A stretch of DNA of 64,000 nt from Pseudomonadota bacterium. Its GTDB lineage: Bacteria > Pseudomonadota > Gammaproteobacteria > Burkholderiales > Thiobacillaceae. Shown here piece by piece: positions 1 through 10,093 of this stretch. Numbering within the stretch: position 1 is the stretch's first letter; each line of letters starts with the position of its first letter. The translations under genes and the position numbers were made by a program. The stretch lies in contig JAKADY010000009.1 in assembly GCA_021826065.1 (NCBI GenBank), positions 1-64,000 of the forward strand, in the 5' to 3' direction. Under the pieces are notes generated by a model. The model saw nothing but the letters and a program-made list of their open reading frames with translations. It did not search any database and was not told the DNA's origin.

Positions 1-85
1 CTTGTACGCCCGTCTGGCTGCGTTGCTCCTCCTTGCAGGGAGCCACCCTGCGGCGTCGTCGCGCCTTGCCAGCCGGGCGTACAAG
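1..85. repeat. Long inverted repeat (REP-like hairpin) at window edge
   Basis: Bases 1-18 and 68-85 form an inverted repeat (17 of 18 positions), with CTTGTACGCCCG at the left and CGGGCGTACAAG at the right, enclosing about 50 bp. It abuts the MITE-end sequence at 87-120. It is non-coding on context, although one reading frame is open through it. It resembles interspersed hairpin repeats rather than a gene. The left boundary may lie outside the window. Confidence 0.6.
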
Positions 86-86
86 C

Positions 87-120
87 CCGCTTTCGGGCGC
101 GTTCAACTGCGGTTTTTAGG
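87..120 (+). repeat. MITE-like terminal sequence upstream of fleS
   Basis: These 34 bases are an exact reverse-complement match to 33421-33454, the left end of the MITE-like element described there. The outer end reads GGTTTTTAGG and stops 13 bp before the fleS start codon. The final AGG plus the next base forms an AGGA that could act as a weak ribosome binding site. The other end of this copy is not visible, either because it lies left of the window or because the internal part differs. Confidence 0.75.
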
Positions 121-133
121 ATCATTGTCCGCC

Positions 134-1072
134 ATGAGCAGACAGCGCACCGACCACGCTGCGTCAACAGAGACCGTCGCCGAGGCACTACCCCCGGCCG
201 CCGCTGCGTCCGAGCCGCAGCCGGTGCAGGAGAGCGATCCGACGCCACGCGCCCTGGAACCGGATCAGCTGCGCCAGGCCTTTGCCGAATTCAGCGCCAC
301 CTCGGCGCGCCTGGCGCAGACCTATCTCGACCTGCAGGCACAGGTGGCGCGCCTTTCCGCCGAGCTGGCGGCGGCCAACGGCGAGCTCGCGCGACGCGAG
401 CGGCTGTCCGCCCTGGGGGAGATGGCGGCCAAGCTGGCCCATCAGCTGCGCACGCCCCTGGCGGCCGCGCTGCTCTATGTCGGGCATCTCGCCCGTCCGA
501 GCCTCGATGAGGGCGATCGGCTACGCTTCGCCACCAAGGCCATGGACCGTCTGCAGTACCTGGAGCGGCTCATCGCCGACATGCTCGCCTTCGTGCGCGG
601 GGCCCAGGGGGTGCGCTGCCGTTTCCCCGTGGGCGGGTTGCTGACTGATCTCCTGCAACTTTTCGAGGCCCAGGCCGCGGCCCTGGGCGTGGCGGTCGAA
701 TTGGTCGACGAGGCCGGCGACCTGCAGATCACGGCCGATCGCCAGGCCATCGCCGGGGCGCTCACCAGTCTGCTGGAAAACGCCCTGCAGGCGAGCCGCC
801 CCGGCGGGTGCGTCCGCCTCGCCGCCCGGGCCGATGCCGGCCCTTTCGTCATGTTCTCGGTCGAGGACGAGGGGGAGGGGATCGCCGAGGCGGAACGCGC
901 GCGGGTGTTCGACCCGTTCTACACCACCCGTGCCGAGGGCAGCGGTCTGGGGCTCGCCATCGTCAAGCAGACCGCCGATGCGCATGGCGGCTGGGTCGAA
1001 TTGGTCTCGAACCCCGGCGAGGGCACACGCTTCTCCTTGTACATCCCCAAGCAGCCCGGGGTGGTCAAGTGA
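134..1072 (+). CDS. fleS: Flagellar sensor histidine kinase FleS/FlrB-like
   Basis: A cytoplasmic two-component kinase of about 312 residues, expected to phosphorylate the adjacent FleR-type regulator and control mid-class flagellar genes. A coiled-coil region (about 60-115) precedes the dimerisation helix with the phospho-accepting His in AHQLRTPL, then an HATPase domain with an N-box (NALQAS), DEGEGI and GSGLGLAI. No PAS domain is obvious, whereas Pseudomonas FleS has one. No membrane segments are seen. The frame is open upstream, but that part is repeat DNA, so the ATG at 134 is preferred. Identity rests on the kinase motifs plus the fleR-fliE neighbourhood. Confidence 0.85.
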   Translation: MSRQRTDHAASTETVAEALPPAAAASEPQPVQESDPTPRALEPDQLRQAFAEFSATSARLAQTYLDLQAQVARLSAELAAANGELARRERLSALGEMAAKLAHQLRTPLAAALLYVGHLARPSLDEGDRLRFATKAMDRLQYLERLIADMLAFVRGAQGVRCRFPVGGLLTDLLQLFEAQAAALGVAVELVDEAGDLQITADRQAIAGALTSLLENALQASRPGGCVRLAARADAGPFVMFSVEDEGEGIAEAERARVFDPFYTTRAEGSGLGLAIVKQTADAHGGWVELVSNPGEGTRFSLYIPKQPGVVK

Positions 1073-1130
1073 GGGTGTGTGCGCCGGCAGGGCCTCACTG
1101 TGTTACGAGGCGTGGGAACGGGTGGGGGCG

Positions 1131-2480
<1,350 letters not shown>

Positions 2481-2511
2481 TGCGAGTAGAGACTCCCCTT
2501 GGGGCACAGCC

Positions 2512-2829
2512 ATGACGACGAGTTCGGGCATAGATCAGATGGTTGCGCAGCTGCGCGCAGTGGCCGCCCAGGCCGCGCAGGCCCCGGCGGGCGATGATGC
2601 CGCCAGCGTCGACTTTGCCGCCCTGCTCAGGAATGCGCTGGCGGAGACGAACGCCGCGCAGATGGGTGCCCGCGAGCTCAGCCGGCAGTTCGCCGCGGGG
2701 GATCCGAACGCGAGCCTGGAGGAGGTGGTGCTGACCCTGCAGAAGGCCAGCGTCTCCTTCCAGACGATGGTCCAGGTCCGCAACAAGCTGGTCTCGGCCT
2801 ATCAGGAAATCATGAACATGCAGGTCTGA
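2512..2829 (+). CDS. fliE: Flagellar hook-basal body complex protein FliE
   Basis: FliE, 105 residues, links the MS ring to the proximal rod. The C-terminal half matches the family, with the VDFAALLRNAL region, an LEEVVLTLQKASVSFQTMVQ helix and an RNKLVSAYQEIMNMQV end. The N-terminus is Gln/Ala rich and variable, as usual. The ATG at 2512 gives the normal family length; a longer open frame starts inside fleR and is not needed. The short 5' gap contains a CCCCTTGGGG palindrome but no convincing -24/-12 promoter. Confidence 0.93.
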   Translation: MTTSSGIDQMVAQLRAVAAQAAQAPAGDDAASVDFAALLRNALAETNAAQMGARELSRQFAAGDPNASLEEVVLTLQKASVSFQTMVQVRNKLVSAYQEIMNMQV

Positions 2830-2837
2830 GCCCCGAG

Positions 2838-2990
2838 GATGAAACGACCCCCGACTCACTGCGTTCGTCGCCCCCCGAGGGGGCGGTCATTCCGCTTGGG
2901 ACGGCCCGGCGCGTCCTGACATGAAAGCCCGCCCAGATACGCTGCGTTCGTCTTCCCCGGAGGGGGTCATCAGTTCCATGGATAGGTTTG
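2838..2990. repeat. Paired GCGTTCGTC/CCCCGAGGGGG hairpin repeats between fliE and fliF
   Basis: Two imperfect direct copies of a unit occupy most of the 190-bp fliE-fliF gap. Each has GCGTTCGTC, then a short GC palindrome (CCCCCCGAGGGGGCG in the first at about 2871, CCCCGGAGGGGG in the second at about 2955), then GTCAT. The units are about 85 bp apart. They could act as transcript-stabilising or attenuating hairpins inside the flagellar operon, or be inert interspersed repeats. No gene is seen here. Confidence 0.65.
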
Positions 2991-3019
2991 TGCGGAACTG
3001 ACCGGTTGCTCACGCGCGG

Positions 3020-4663
3020 ATGGCCCTCCAACCCCAGCAAGCCCTCAGCACCGCCTTCCAAAGATTCTCCCAACTGACGCCCGGCCGCAAGCTGGGCGTG
3101 GCGGTGGGTTTGGCCGCGGCCATCGCGCTCATCGTCGGCCTGGTGCTTTGGTCGCGTGCCCCGGAGTACCGGGTGCTGTTCTCCAATCTGTCCGAGCGTG
3201 ATGGCGGGGCCGTGATCGCGACCCTGCAGCAGATGAACGTGCCCTACCGGACGGAGGCCGGCGGCGCCATCCTGGTGCCCGCCGATCAGGTCTACGACCT
3301 GCGCTTCCGCCTTGCGGGCCAGGGCTTGCCGCGCGGTGGGGCGGTCGGCTTCGAGCTGATGGATGCCGCCAAGCTGGGCATGACCCAGTTCCAGGAGCAG
3401 GTCGCCTATCAGCGCGGCCTCGAGGGTGAGCTGGCACGCACCATCCAATCGCTGGCGCCGGTGGAGTCCGCGCGGGTGCACCTGGCCATCCCCAAGCCCT
3501 CGGTCTTCGTGCGCGATCAGCAAAAACCCACCGCCTCGGTGCTGGTCAACCTGTATGCCGGACGCAGCCTGGACCCGGCGCAGGTAAGCGCCATCGTGCA
3601 CCTGGTCTCCAGCAGCGTGCCCAATCTCACACCCAACGGCGTGACCGTGGTCGACCAGTCCGGCAACCTGCTCACCGGCCGCGCCGAGGCCGCCGGGTTG
3701 CAAGGTCTGAACGCCAGCCAGTTGGACTATCTGCGCCAGGTCGAGGACTATTACGCGCGCCGTATCGAGGCCATCGTCACGCCCATCGTCGGCCAGGGCA
3801 ACGTGCGGGCCGAGGTCCGCGCCGACCTGGACTTCTCGCACAACGAGTTCACCAGCGAGACCTACAAACCCAATCCCACCCCCGAAGCCCAGGCGATCCG
3901 CAGCCAGCAGACCGTCGAGGACAGCAGCACCGGCGGGGGCCAGGCGGCCGGGGTGCCGGGGGCCTTCTCCAACCAGCCGCCGGGGCCGGCCAGCGCGCCG
4001 CTCACTGCGCCGCCCGGCGCCAACGCCGGCGCCGCCGGCGGCGCGGCCGGGGCCGGCCCGGTCAGCAGCCGGCGCGAATCAACGGTCAACTACGAGCTGG
4101 ACAAGACCATACGCCATGTCAAAGAGCCACTGGGGCGTCTCAAGCGCCTCTCGGTGGCGGTGGTGATCAATTACCGCACCCAGGCCGGGGAGGGCGGTCA
4201 GGCCGAGGCAAGGCCCTTGTCGCCACAGGAGCTGAACCAGGTCAACGGACTGGTGCGCGAGGCGATGGGCTACAACCAGGAGCGGGGGGACACGGTCAAC
4301 GTGGTCAACGTCGCCTTCACCGAGGCGAAGGCGGAAGAGGTGGCGCTGCCGCTATGGAAGGACCCTGAGACGGTCAGCATGGCCAAGGAGCTGGTCAAGA
4401 ACCTGCTCATCTTCGGCCTCGCCTTCTACCTGGTGTTCGGCGTGCTGCGGCCCTTGCTGCGCGATCTCATGCGACCGCCCGAGGCAGTGGGGCCCTCGGG
4501 TGCACCGCTGGCCACGGGCGAGGAGGCGGCCGCCGCGGAGACCTATGCGCCCACGCCGCAGCCACAGCCTTTCGAGGAAAAACTGCGGCAGGCGAAGGAA
4601 TTCGCCAAGCAGAACCCCAAGCTCACCGCTGACATCATCAAACAGTGGATGGCACAGCCATGA
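3020..4663 (+). CDS. fliF: Flagellar M-ring protein FliF
   Basis: FliF, 547 residues, forms the membrane MS ring that holds the rotor and export gate. There is a membrane segment at about residues 25-43, YscJ/FliF ring-building domains with YRVLFSNLSERDGG and QVAYQRGLEGELARTI, a Gly/Ala/Pro-rich linker (about 300-350), a second membrane helix at about 455-475, and a C-terminal FliG-binding tail. Length is normal for the family (about 560). The stop overlaps the fliG start as ATGA, implying translational coupling. Confidence 0.96.
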   Translation: MALQPQQALSTAFQRFSQLTPGRKLGVAVGLAAAIALIVGLVLWSRAPEYRVLFSNLSERDGGAVIATLQQMNVPYRTEAGGAILVPADQVYDLRFRLAGQGLPRGGAVGFELMDAAKLGMTQFQEQVAYQRGLEGELARTIQSLAPVESARVHLAIPKPSVFVRDQQKPTASVLVNLYAGRSLDPAQVSAIVHLVSSSVPNLTPNGVTVVDQSGNLLTGRAEAAGLQGLNASQLDYLRQVEDYYARRIEAIVTPIVGQGNVRAEVRADLDFSHNEFTSETYKPNPTPEAQAIRSQQTVEDSSTGGGQAAGVPGAFSNQPPGPASAPLTAPPGANAGAAGGAAGAGPVSSRRESTVNYELDKTIRHVKEPLGRLKRLSVAVVINYRTQAGEGGQAEARPLSPQELNQVNGLVREAMGYNQERGDTVNVVNVAFTEAKAEEVALPLWKDPETVSMAKELVKNLLIFGLAFYLVFGVLRPLLRDLMRPPEAVGPSGAPLATGEEAAAAETYAPTPQPQPFEEKLRQAKEFAKQNPKLTADIIKQWMAQP

Positions 4664-5658
4664 GCGAGGAGGGCATCCGCAAGAGCGCAGCCCTGATGCT
4701 GGCGCTCGGCCAGGAGGAGGCGGCCGAGGTGATGAAATACCTGGGCCCCAAGGACGTGCAGCGCCTCGGCGCGGCCATGGCCACGCTCGGACATCTGAGC
4801 CGGGATCAGGTGGAGAGCGTGTTGCAGGACTTCCAGCAGGAGACCGAGGGTCGCTTAAGCCTGGGTGATTCCGACGAATACCTGCGCACGGTGCTCAAGA
4901 AGGCCCTGGGCGACGACAAGGCGGCACACATCCTGGAGCGCATCCTGCACGGCCAGGACAACAGCGGCATCGAGAGCCTCAAATGGCTCGACGCCGCCAG
5001 CGTCGCCGACATGATCCGCAACGAACACCCGCAGATCATCGCCACGATCATGGTCCACCTGGAGCGCGACCACGCCAGCGAGATCCTGCAGCTGCTGCCG
5101 GAGCGACTGCGCAACGACGTGATGATGCGCATCGCCACCCTCGAGGGGGTGCAGCCGCTCGCCATGCGCGAGCTCAACGAGGTGCTGACCAAATTGCTGG
5201 CGGGCGGTGAGCACACCAAGAAGGGCGCCCTGGGCGGCGTCAAGGCGGCGGCCGACATCCTCAACTACATGGGCGGTGCGGTCGAGGCCTCGGTGCTGGC
5301 CAGCATCCGCGAGCACGACAGCGAGCTGGCGCAAAAGATCCAGGATCAGATGTTCACCTTCGACAACATCCTCGACCTCGATGACCGCTCCATCCAGATG
5401 TTGCTGCGCGAGGTGCAGTCCGAGTCCCTTATCATCGCCTTGAAGGGCACCTCCCAGGAGCTGCGCGAGAAGATCTTCAAGAACATGTCCAGTCGCGCCG
5501 CCGAGGCCCTCAAGGAGGACCTCGAGGCCAAGGGCCCGGTACGCCTGTCGGAGGTCGAGGCGGAGCAGAAGGAGATCCTCAAGATCGTGCGCCGGCTCGC
5601 CGACGAAGGGCAGATCGTCCTGGGCGGCAAAGGCGGCGAGGAGGGCATGGTCGAGTGA
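4660..5658 (+). CDS. fliG: Flagellar motor switch protein FliG
   Basis: FliG, 332 residues, is the C-ring protein that contacts FliF, FliM and the stators. The EHPQ motif of the middle armadillo domain is present (RNEHPQIIATIMVHL), and the torque helix carries the conserved charges in LDDRSIQMLLREV. The N-terminal FliF-binding part starts with KSAALMLALGQ. ATG 4660 overlaps the fliF stop; an ATG five codons upstream would extend further into fliF and is less likely. A repeat-filled 170-bp gap separates it from fliH. Confidence 0.96.
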   Translation: MSEEGIRKSAALMLALGQEEAAEVMKYLGPKDVQRLGAAMATLGHLSRDQVESVLQDFQQETEGRLSLGDSDEYLRTVLKKALGDDKAAHILERILHGQDNSGIESLKWLDAASVADMIRNEHPQIIATIMVHLERDHASEILQLLPERLRNDVMMRIATLEGVQPLAMRELNEVLTKLLAGGEHTKKGALGGVKAAADILNYMGGAVEASVLASIREHDSELAQKIQDQMFTFDNILDLDDRSIQMLLREVQSESLIIALKGTSQELREKIFKNMSSRAAEALKEDLEAKGPVRLSEVEAEQKEILKIVRRLADEGQIVLGGKGGEEGMVE

Positions 5659-5664
5659 CACGGG

Positions 5665-5810
5665 TTAACGTGAAAGTCGCGCGAGCGACGCACGACGCTC
5701 CCCTCGCCCGCTTGCGGGAGAGGGGTTGGGGGTGAGGGAACCGTTCATGGCCGGTACAAGCGTTTTCATGGGCGGGGGCGGCTCAACGGCCATGAACGGT
5801 TAGCCTGAAA
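5665..5810 (+). repeat. Composite hairpin repeat (DUF559-type hairpin plus 60-bp palindrome)
   Basis: The fliG-fliH gap holds a composite repeat related to 33620-33760. The first half has a GC hairpin (CCCCTCGCCCGC, then GCGGGAGAGGGG, near 5699-5725) of the same type that bounds the nuclease cassette in ygiQ. The second half has a perfect 14-bp inverted repeat, ACCGTTCATGGCCG at 5740-5753 and its complement at 5787-5800. It interrupts an otherwise coupled flagellar operon. No open frame of interest is present. Confidence 0.75.
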
Positions 5811-5828
5811 CCGCACTGAAGGTGCCCC

Positions 5829-6503
5829 GTGACCGGCAAGATCATCCACAAGGAGCAGCTCACCGCCTATCAGCGCTGGGAGCTGGGTGGACTGGATACC
5901 CCCCATGACACCCCGGCAGCCCAGGCAGCCGGGCAAACTGCCAGCGAGGAGAGCGGGCCGGTCAGTCTGCCCACGGCCGAGGAGCTGGAGCGCCTGCACC
6001 AGACGGCCTGGCAGGAGGGCTATCGCCTCGGCCTGGAGGAGGGGCGCAAGGAAGGTTTCGCCGCCGGCAGCGCCGAGGGCCAGGCCTATGTCGAGCGCCT
6101 CAAGGCCCTGGCCGAGGCGCTGGACAGCGAACGCCTGCGTCAGGACGAGGCGTTGGCCCGGGAGGTCCTGGCCCTGGCCCTGGCCGTCGCACGTCAGCTC
6201 CTGCGCACCGGGCTGCAAGTCAAGCCCGAGCTGATCCTGCCGGTGTTGCGCGAGGCGCTGGCCAACCTGCCCACGCTCACCGGTCACACCCGCTTGCTGG
6301 TGCATCCCCAGCATGCAGCCTTCGTGCGCGAATTCCTCGCCAGCGAGCATGTCCATCTGTCCTGGAAGGTGGTGGAGGACGCCAGCCTGGAGCCCGGTGG
6401 GTTTCGCATCGAGAACGCCCACGGTGAGCTGGACGCGCGCATAGAGACCCGCTGGCAGGACATCGTCAGCGCCCTGGGCGCCGACACCGCATGGAACGCC
6501 TGA
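5829..6503 (+). CDS. fliH: Flagellar assembly protein FliH
   Basis: FliH, 224 residues, is the peripheral stalk-like partner that regulates the FliI export ATPase. The N-terminus is variable. A Glu/Ala/Gly-rich helix follows with repeated GxxxG-like spacing ([22 protein letters not shown]), then the conserved C-terminal domain, including a [10 protein letters not shown] helix. Start is GTG 5829, preceded by AAGGTG. Its 3' end overlaps fliI by 13 bp. The assignment rests on the pattern and on its position between fliG and fliI. Confidence 0.9.
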   Translation: MTGKIIHKEQLTAYQRWELGGLDTPHDTPAAQAAGQTASEESGPVSLPTAEELERLHQTAWQEGYRLGLEEGRKEGFAAGSAEGQAYVERLKALAEALDSERLRQDEALAREVLALALAVARQLLRTGLQVKPELILPVLREALANLPTLTGHTRLLVHPQHAAFVREFLASEHVHLSWKVVEDASLEPGGFRIENAHGELDARIETRWQDIVSALGADTAWNA

Positions 6504-7918
6504 ATCGCAGCGCGGCCCTGATCGAGTACCTGCGCAACTGCCAGGAGGCGGTCGGCCAGGCCCAGCCCTGGCACGTGACCGGGCGCCTCACCCGCGTGGC
6601 GGGCCTGGTCATGGAGGCGGTCGGGCTCAAGCTCGCCACCGGCGCCTCGTGCAAGGTCACCATGCCGGGTGGGCAACAGGTCGACGCCGAGGTCGTGGGG
6701 TTTTCCGGCGAGCGCCTGTTCCTGATGCCCTCGACCGATGTCTATGGTATGGCGCCAGGGGCGTTGGTCGAGGCCTGTCAGGAATGCCGCTTTGAGCCAC
6801 CGCGGCTGAACAAACCCTTCTTCCGCCGCCGTCGCATCGAGGATCGAATCCGGCAGGTCGCCGTCGGCCCCGAGCTGCTCGGTCGCGTGGTGGATGGCGC
6901 CGGTCGGCCGCTGGACCGGCTGGGGCCGGTCGAGCCCTCGCGCCGGGTGCCGCTCTACAGCCGGCCATTCAACCCCATGGAGCGCGAACCGATCACCCAG
7001 GTGCTCGATGTGGGCGTGCGCGCGATCAACGCCCTGCTCACCGTCGGGCGGGGACAGCGCATGGGGTTGTTCGCCGGCAGCGGGGTGGGCAAGTCCATGC
7101 TGCTGGGGATGATGGCCCGCTACACCGAGGCCGAGGTGGTGGTGGTGGGCCTCATCGGCGAGCGCGGCCGCGAGGTCAAGGACTTCATCGAGAACATCCT
7201 GGGTGAGGAAGGACTCAGGCGGGCGGCAGTGGTCGCCGCGCCGGCCGATGCCCCGCCCTTGCTGCGCCTCCACGGTGCCGCCTACGCCACCGCCATCGCC
7301 GAATATTTCCGCGACCAGGGCCGGCACGTGCTACTGATCATGGACTCGCTCACGCGTTATGCCCAGGCCCAGCGCGAGATCGCCCTGGCGGTGGGCGAGC
7401 CGCCGGCCACCAAGGGCTATCCGCCCTCCGTCTTCGCCAAGCTACCGCAATTGGTGGAGCGCGCGGGCAATGGGCGCGGGGGCGGCGGTTCGATCACCGC
7501 GTTCTACACCGTGCTGATGGAGGGGGATGACCAGCAGGACCCGGTCGCCGATGCCGCCCGTGCCATACTCGACGGGCACATCGTGCTGTCACGCCAGCTC
7601 GCCGACCAGGGTCACTACCCGGCCATCGACATCGAGGCCTCGGTCTCGCGCGTGATCACCGAGCTGCTGCCGCGCGAGGCCATGGACAAGGTACGCCGCT
7701 TCAAGAGCCTCTACGCCCGGTACCAGCGTAGCCGCGACCTCATCACCATCGGCGCCTACGCACGCGGCAATGACGCCCAGCTGGACGAGGCCATAGACCT
7801 CTACCCCCGCATGGAGGCCTTTCTGGTCCAGGACTTCGCGACCAAGGAAGACTACACCGCCAGCCGCGAGCAGCTGGAGGCCCTGTTCAGCCCCAGCCGG
7901 GTCGCGGCTTCGGCCTAG
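6491..7918 (+). CDS. fliI: Flagellar export ATPase FliI
   Basis: FliI, 475 residues, is the hexameric ATPase that energises loading of flagellar type III substrates. Walker A is FAGSGVGKS, Walker B is [11 protein letters not shown], and the F1-beta-like [14 protein letters not shown] and [12 protein letters not shown] segments are present. The N-terminal hexamerisation region is intact. In most proteobacteria fliJ follows; here the next gene is on the opposite strand. The fliI stop and the stop of the opposite gene share one CTAG at 7915-7918. Confidence 0.97.
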   Translation: MERLNRSAALIEYLRNCQEAVGQAQPWHVTGRLTRVAGLVMEAVGLKLATGASCKVTMPGGQQVDAEVVGFSGERLFLMPSTDVYGMAPGALVEACQECRFEPPRLNKPFFRRRRIEDRIRQVAVGPELLGRVVDGAGRPLDRLGPVEPSRRVPLYSRPFNPMEREPITQVLDVGVRAINALLTVGRGQRMGLFAGSGVGKSMLLGMMARYTEAEVVVVGLIGERGREVKDFIENILGEEGLRRAAVVAAPADAPPLLRLHGAAYATAIAEYFRDQGRHVLLIMDSLTRYAQAQREIALAVGEPPATKGYPPSVFAKLPQLVERAGNGRGGGGSITAFYTVLMEGDDQQDPVADAARAILDGHIVLSRQLADQGHYPAIDIEASVSRVITELLPREAMDKVRRFKSLYARYQRSRDLITIGAYARGNDAQLDEAIDLYPRMEAFLVQDFATKEDYTASREQLEALFSPSRVAASA

Positions 7919-8061
7919 CGGCTGGTGCCGCGTTCCTCGTCGTGGATGTTCTTCATCACACGGCTAAAGATGAAGATCGCCATGGCGATGATGAAGCCGA
8001 TGGTGAACAGGACGAGAAGTCCCATCTGACTGCCGAACAGCTCGCTCATGATAACGTCCAT
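7915..8061 (-). CDS. DUF3149-like single-helix miniprotein
   Basis: A 48-residue protein with one membrane helix ([19 protein letters not shown]) after a short ELFGSQMG segment and a charged C-terminus. This pattern matches the DUF3149 family as I know it. It lies directly after the fixH-like gene and probably shares the cbb3 assembly operon. A strong ribosome site (AAAGGAGG) precedes ATG 8061, which decides the start over a longer open frame. Function unknown; a role in oxidase assembly is only inferred from position. Confidence 0.7.
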   Translation of the reverse strand: MDVIMSELFGSQMGLLVLFTIGFIIAMAIFIFSRVMKNIHDEERGTSR

Positions 8062-8072
8062 GATGCCTCCTT

Positions 8073-8597
8073 TCAGAGTCGGGGTGTGTTGGAAGCGGGT
8101 AATGTGCCCAGACTGATCGGCTGGATGAGTGGGAGGGTTACCCGGCCGACGAGACGCCAATCCTCATCCTCGGGCTGCAGGATCAAACGCCGTTGGCCCG
8201 CCGGCAGCGCGGGCAGGGTGGCGCGGTATTCGCCTTGGTCGGTGGCGATCAAAACGATGTTGAAGTCGCGTTCGTCGCGCGAGGGGTGCACCAGGGTGAG
8301 CAGCAGGCGGTCGGGGTAATGGTCCAGACGCCCCTGCAGGTGCCCGTGCAGCTCGCTGCCTTGAACGCTGAGCCGCATGTTGAGCCCGAGGCTGCTGGCC
8401 CGCGCCTCCTTCTCCAGGGTCTGGGTGATGGCCATACCCTGTTTGTAGTAGTCATCGGCCACCAGCGGGTCGGCCCCCTCCGCGGCGATCCACCAGGTGA
8501 CCATGCTGGCGATGACGGCGGTCGTGGGCAGGCCGATGATGAGCCAGACCATGGGTTCCTTCCACCAGGGCGACTTGGGGGAGACAGCTGTGTTCAT
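8073..8597 (-). CDS. ccoH: FixH-like cbb3 oxidase assembly protein
   Basis: A 174-residue membrane-anchored protein of the FixH family. The N-terminus is PWWKEPMVW followed by one membrane helix (LIIGLPTTAVIASMVTWWI), then the family signature DDYYKQGMAI and a periplasmic domain rich in beta strands. FixH/CcoH proteins assist cbb3 oxidase assembly and stability together with the CcoI copper ATPase. It follows ccoG by 5 bp, so it is very likely co-transcribed with it. Confidence 0.88.
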   Translation of the reverse strand: MNTAVSPKSPWWKEPMVWLIIGLPTTAVIASMVTWWIAAEGADPLVADDYYKQGMAITQTLEKEARASSLGLNMRLSVQGSELHGHLQGRLDHYPDRLLLTLVHPSRDERDFNIVLIATDQGEYRATLPALPAGQRRLILQPEDEDWRLVGRVTLPLIQPISLGTLPASNTPRL

Positions 8598-8602
8598 GGG
8601 TA

Positions 8603-10018
8603 TTACCTCAGAAAACTCGACTTGGCCTCGCGGACGATGGTCGGATCGTCCTCCGACTGGACCCGGAAGACGATGGGGTGACTGGGTCGCTGCAGGGACA
8701 GGCGCGGAGCCTCCACCACGACGCTGATGTCCTCGGTCGTCAGCGGCGCGATCTCCACCCGCTCGCCGCGAGTGACGCGCAGCCCGTCGATGCCCGTGAC
8801 GGTGATAACGTAGCGGTGCGGCTGGTCATCCATGTTGATGATCTGCAGCCGGTAGAGGTTCTCGATGCCCCCCGTTGGCGCTTCGCGCGACAGGGTATGC
8901 CGGTCGCGCAGGACGTCCACGCGCATGGGCACGCGTTGTGCCAGGGTATAGACGAAGGCGGCGATGATGCCCAGCAGCAGGACGGTATAGAACAGCGTGC
9001 GTGGCCGGAAGGTGTGCTTGTAGATGTCCTTGTCCGGGTATTTGCCGTCGATGGCGTTTTGTGTGGAGTAGCGGATCAGGCCCTTGGGATAGCCCATCTT
9101 CTCCATGACCTGGTCGCAGGCGTCGATGCAGGCGGCACAACCGATGCACATGTACTGCAGGCCGTTGCGGATGTCGATGCCGGTGGGGCAGACCTGCACG
9201 CAGATGCCGCAGTCGACGCAGTCGCCCAGCCCCATCGCCTTGTAGTCGGCATTCTTCTTGCGCCCGCCGCGCGGCTCGCCGCGACGGTAGTCGTAGGTGA
9301 TGATCAGCGTGTCGGGGTCGAACATCACGCTCTGGAAGCGGGCATAGGGGCACATGTACTTGCAGACCTGCTCGCGCATGAAGCCGGCGAAGCCCCAGGT
9401 GAACGCGCCGTAGAAGAGGATCCAGAAGGTCTCCCAGGGGCCGAAGCTCAGGGTGAGCAGCTCCTGCCAGAGGACCTGGATGGGGGTGAAATAGCCGACG
9501 AAGGTGAAGCCGGTCCACAGGGCGAGCAGGATCCATGTCAGGTGCTTGCCGCCGGTGCGCAGGATCTTTTCCGTGTTCCAGGGGGCCGCGCGCAGCTTCT
9601 TCTGCTTGATGTGGTCGCCCTCGAACCAGCGCTCGATCCACATGAACAGTTCCGTATACACCGTCTGCGGGCAGGCGTAGCCGCACCACAGCCGGCCAGC
9701 CACGGCGGTGAAGAGGAACAGGGCCAGGGCGGAAATGATCAGCAGGGCGGCGAGCCAGATGAAGTCCTGCGGCCAAAATACGAGATCGAAGAGGTAGAAC
9801 TTGCGTGCGCCGAGATCGAACAGCACGGCCTGGCGTCCCTCCCACTGCACCCAGGGCAGACCGTAGAAGATCAGCTGGGTGAGGATGACCAGGGCCACAC
9901 GCCAGTACTGGAACCAGCCATGCACAGCACGCGGATAGATCTTTTGGTGCACCTCGTAGAGCTGCACCACCATTTCCCCGCTGCTGCCGGGTGTCGATGG
10001 GGTTGGGGACTCAGCCAA
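8603..10018 (-). CDS. ccoG: Cytochrome c oxidase accessory protein CcoG (FixG)
   Basis: CcoG, 471 residues, is an inner-membrane iron-sulfur protein used in cbb3 oxidase maturation, probably in copper reduction. There are about five membrane helices, a RLWCGYACPQTVYTE segment early on, and two ferredoxin-like clusters, CVDCGICVQVCPTGID and CIGCAACIDACDQVM. A C-terminal immunoglobulin-like domain lies outside the membrane. It starts about 140 bp after ccoP, with two stem-loops in between, so its expression may be uncoupled from the structural genes. Confidence 0.95.
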   Translation of the reverse strand: MAESPTPSTPGSSGEMVVQLYEVHQKIYPRAVHGWFQYWRVALVILTQLIFYGLPWVQWEGRQAVLFDLGARKFYLFDLVFWPQDFIWLAALLIISALALFLFTAVAGRLWCGYACPQTVYTELFMWIERWFEGDHIKQKKLRAAPWNTEKILRTGGKHLTWILLALWTGFTFVGYFTPIQVLWQELLTLSFGPWETFWILFYGAFTWGFAGFMREQVCKYMCPYARFQSVMFDPDTLIITYDYRRGEPRGGRKKNADYKAMGLGDCVDCGICVQVCPTGIDIRNGLQYMCIGCAACIDACDQVMEKMGYPKGLIRYSTQNAIDGKYPDKDIYKHTFRPRTLFYTVLLLGIIAAFVYTLAQRVPMRVDVLRDRHTLSREAPTGGIENLYRLQIINMDDQPHRYVITVTGIDGLRVTRGERVEIAPLTTEDISVVVEAPRLSLQRPSHPIVFRVQSEDDPTIVREAKSSFLR

Positions 10019-10093
10019 AGAGAGCTCCTATCGCATCATGCTTGGACGATGAGCGGTGACTGCAACGGCTGACTGCATCGTGCAGGCGCCTGG

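Noticed and set aside
2-133. N-terminal extension of FleS into the window edge
   Set aside because: The extension is coded by a hairpin repeat and a MITE end, so ATG 134 is the likely start.
8678-10072. Long plus-strand open frame opposite ccoG, and similar mirror frames opposite ccoN, rsxC and ald
   Set aside because: Low-complexity composition (His, Gly, Asp, Gln rich) and no domain. They are shadows of real genes in GC-rich DNA.
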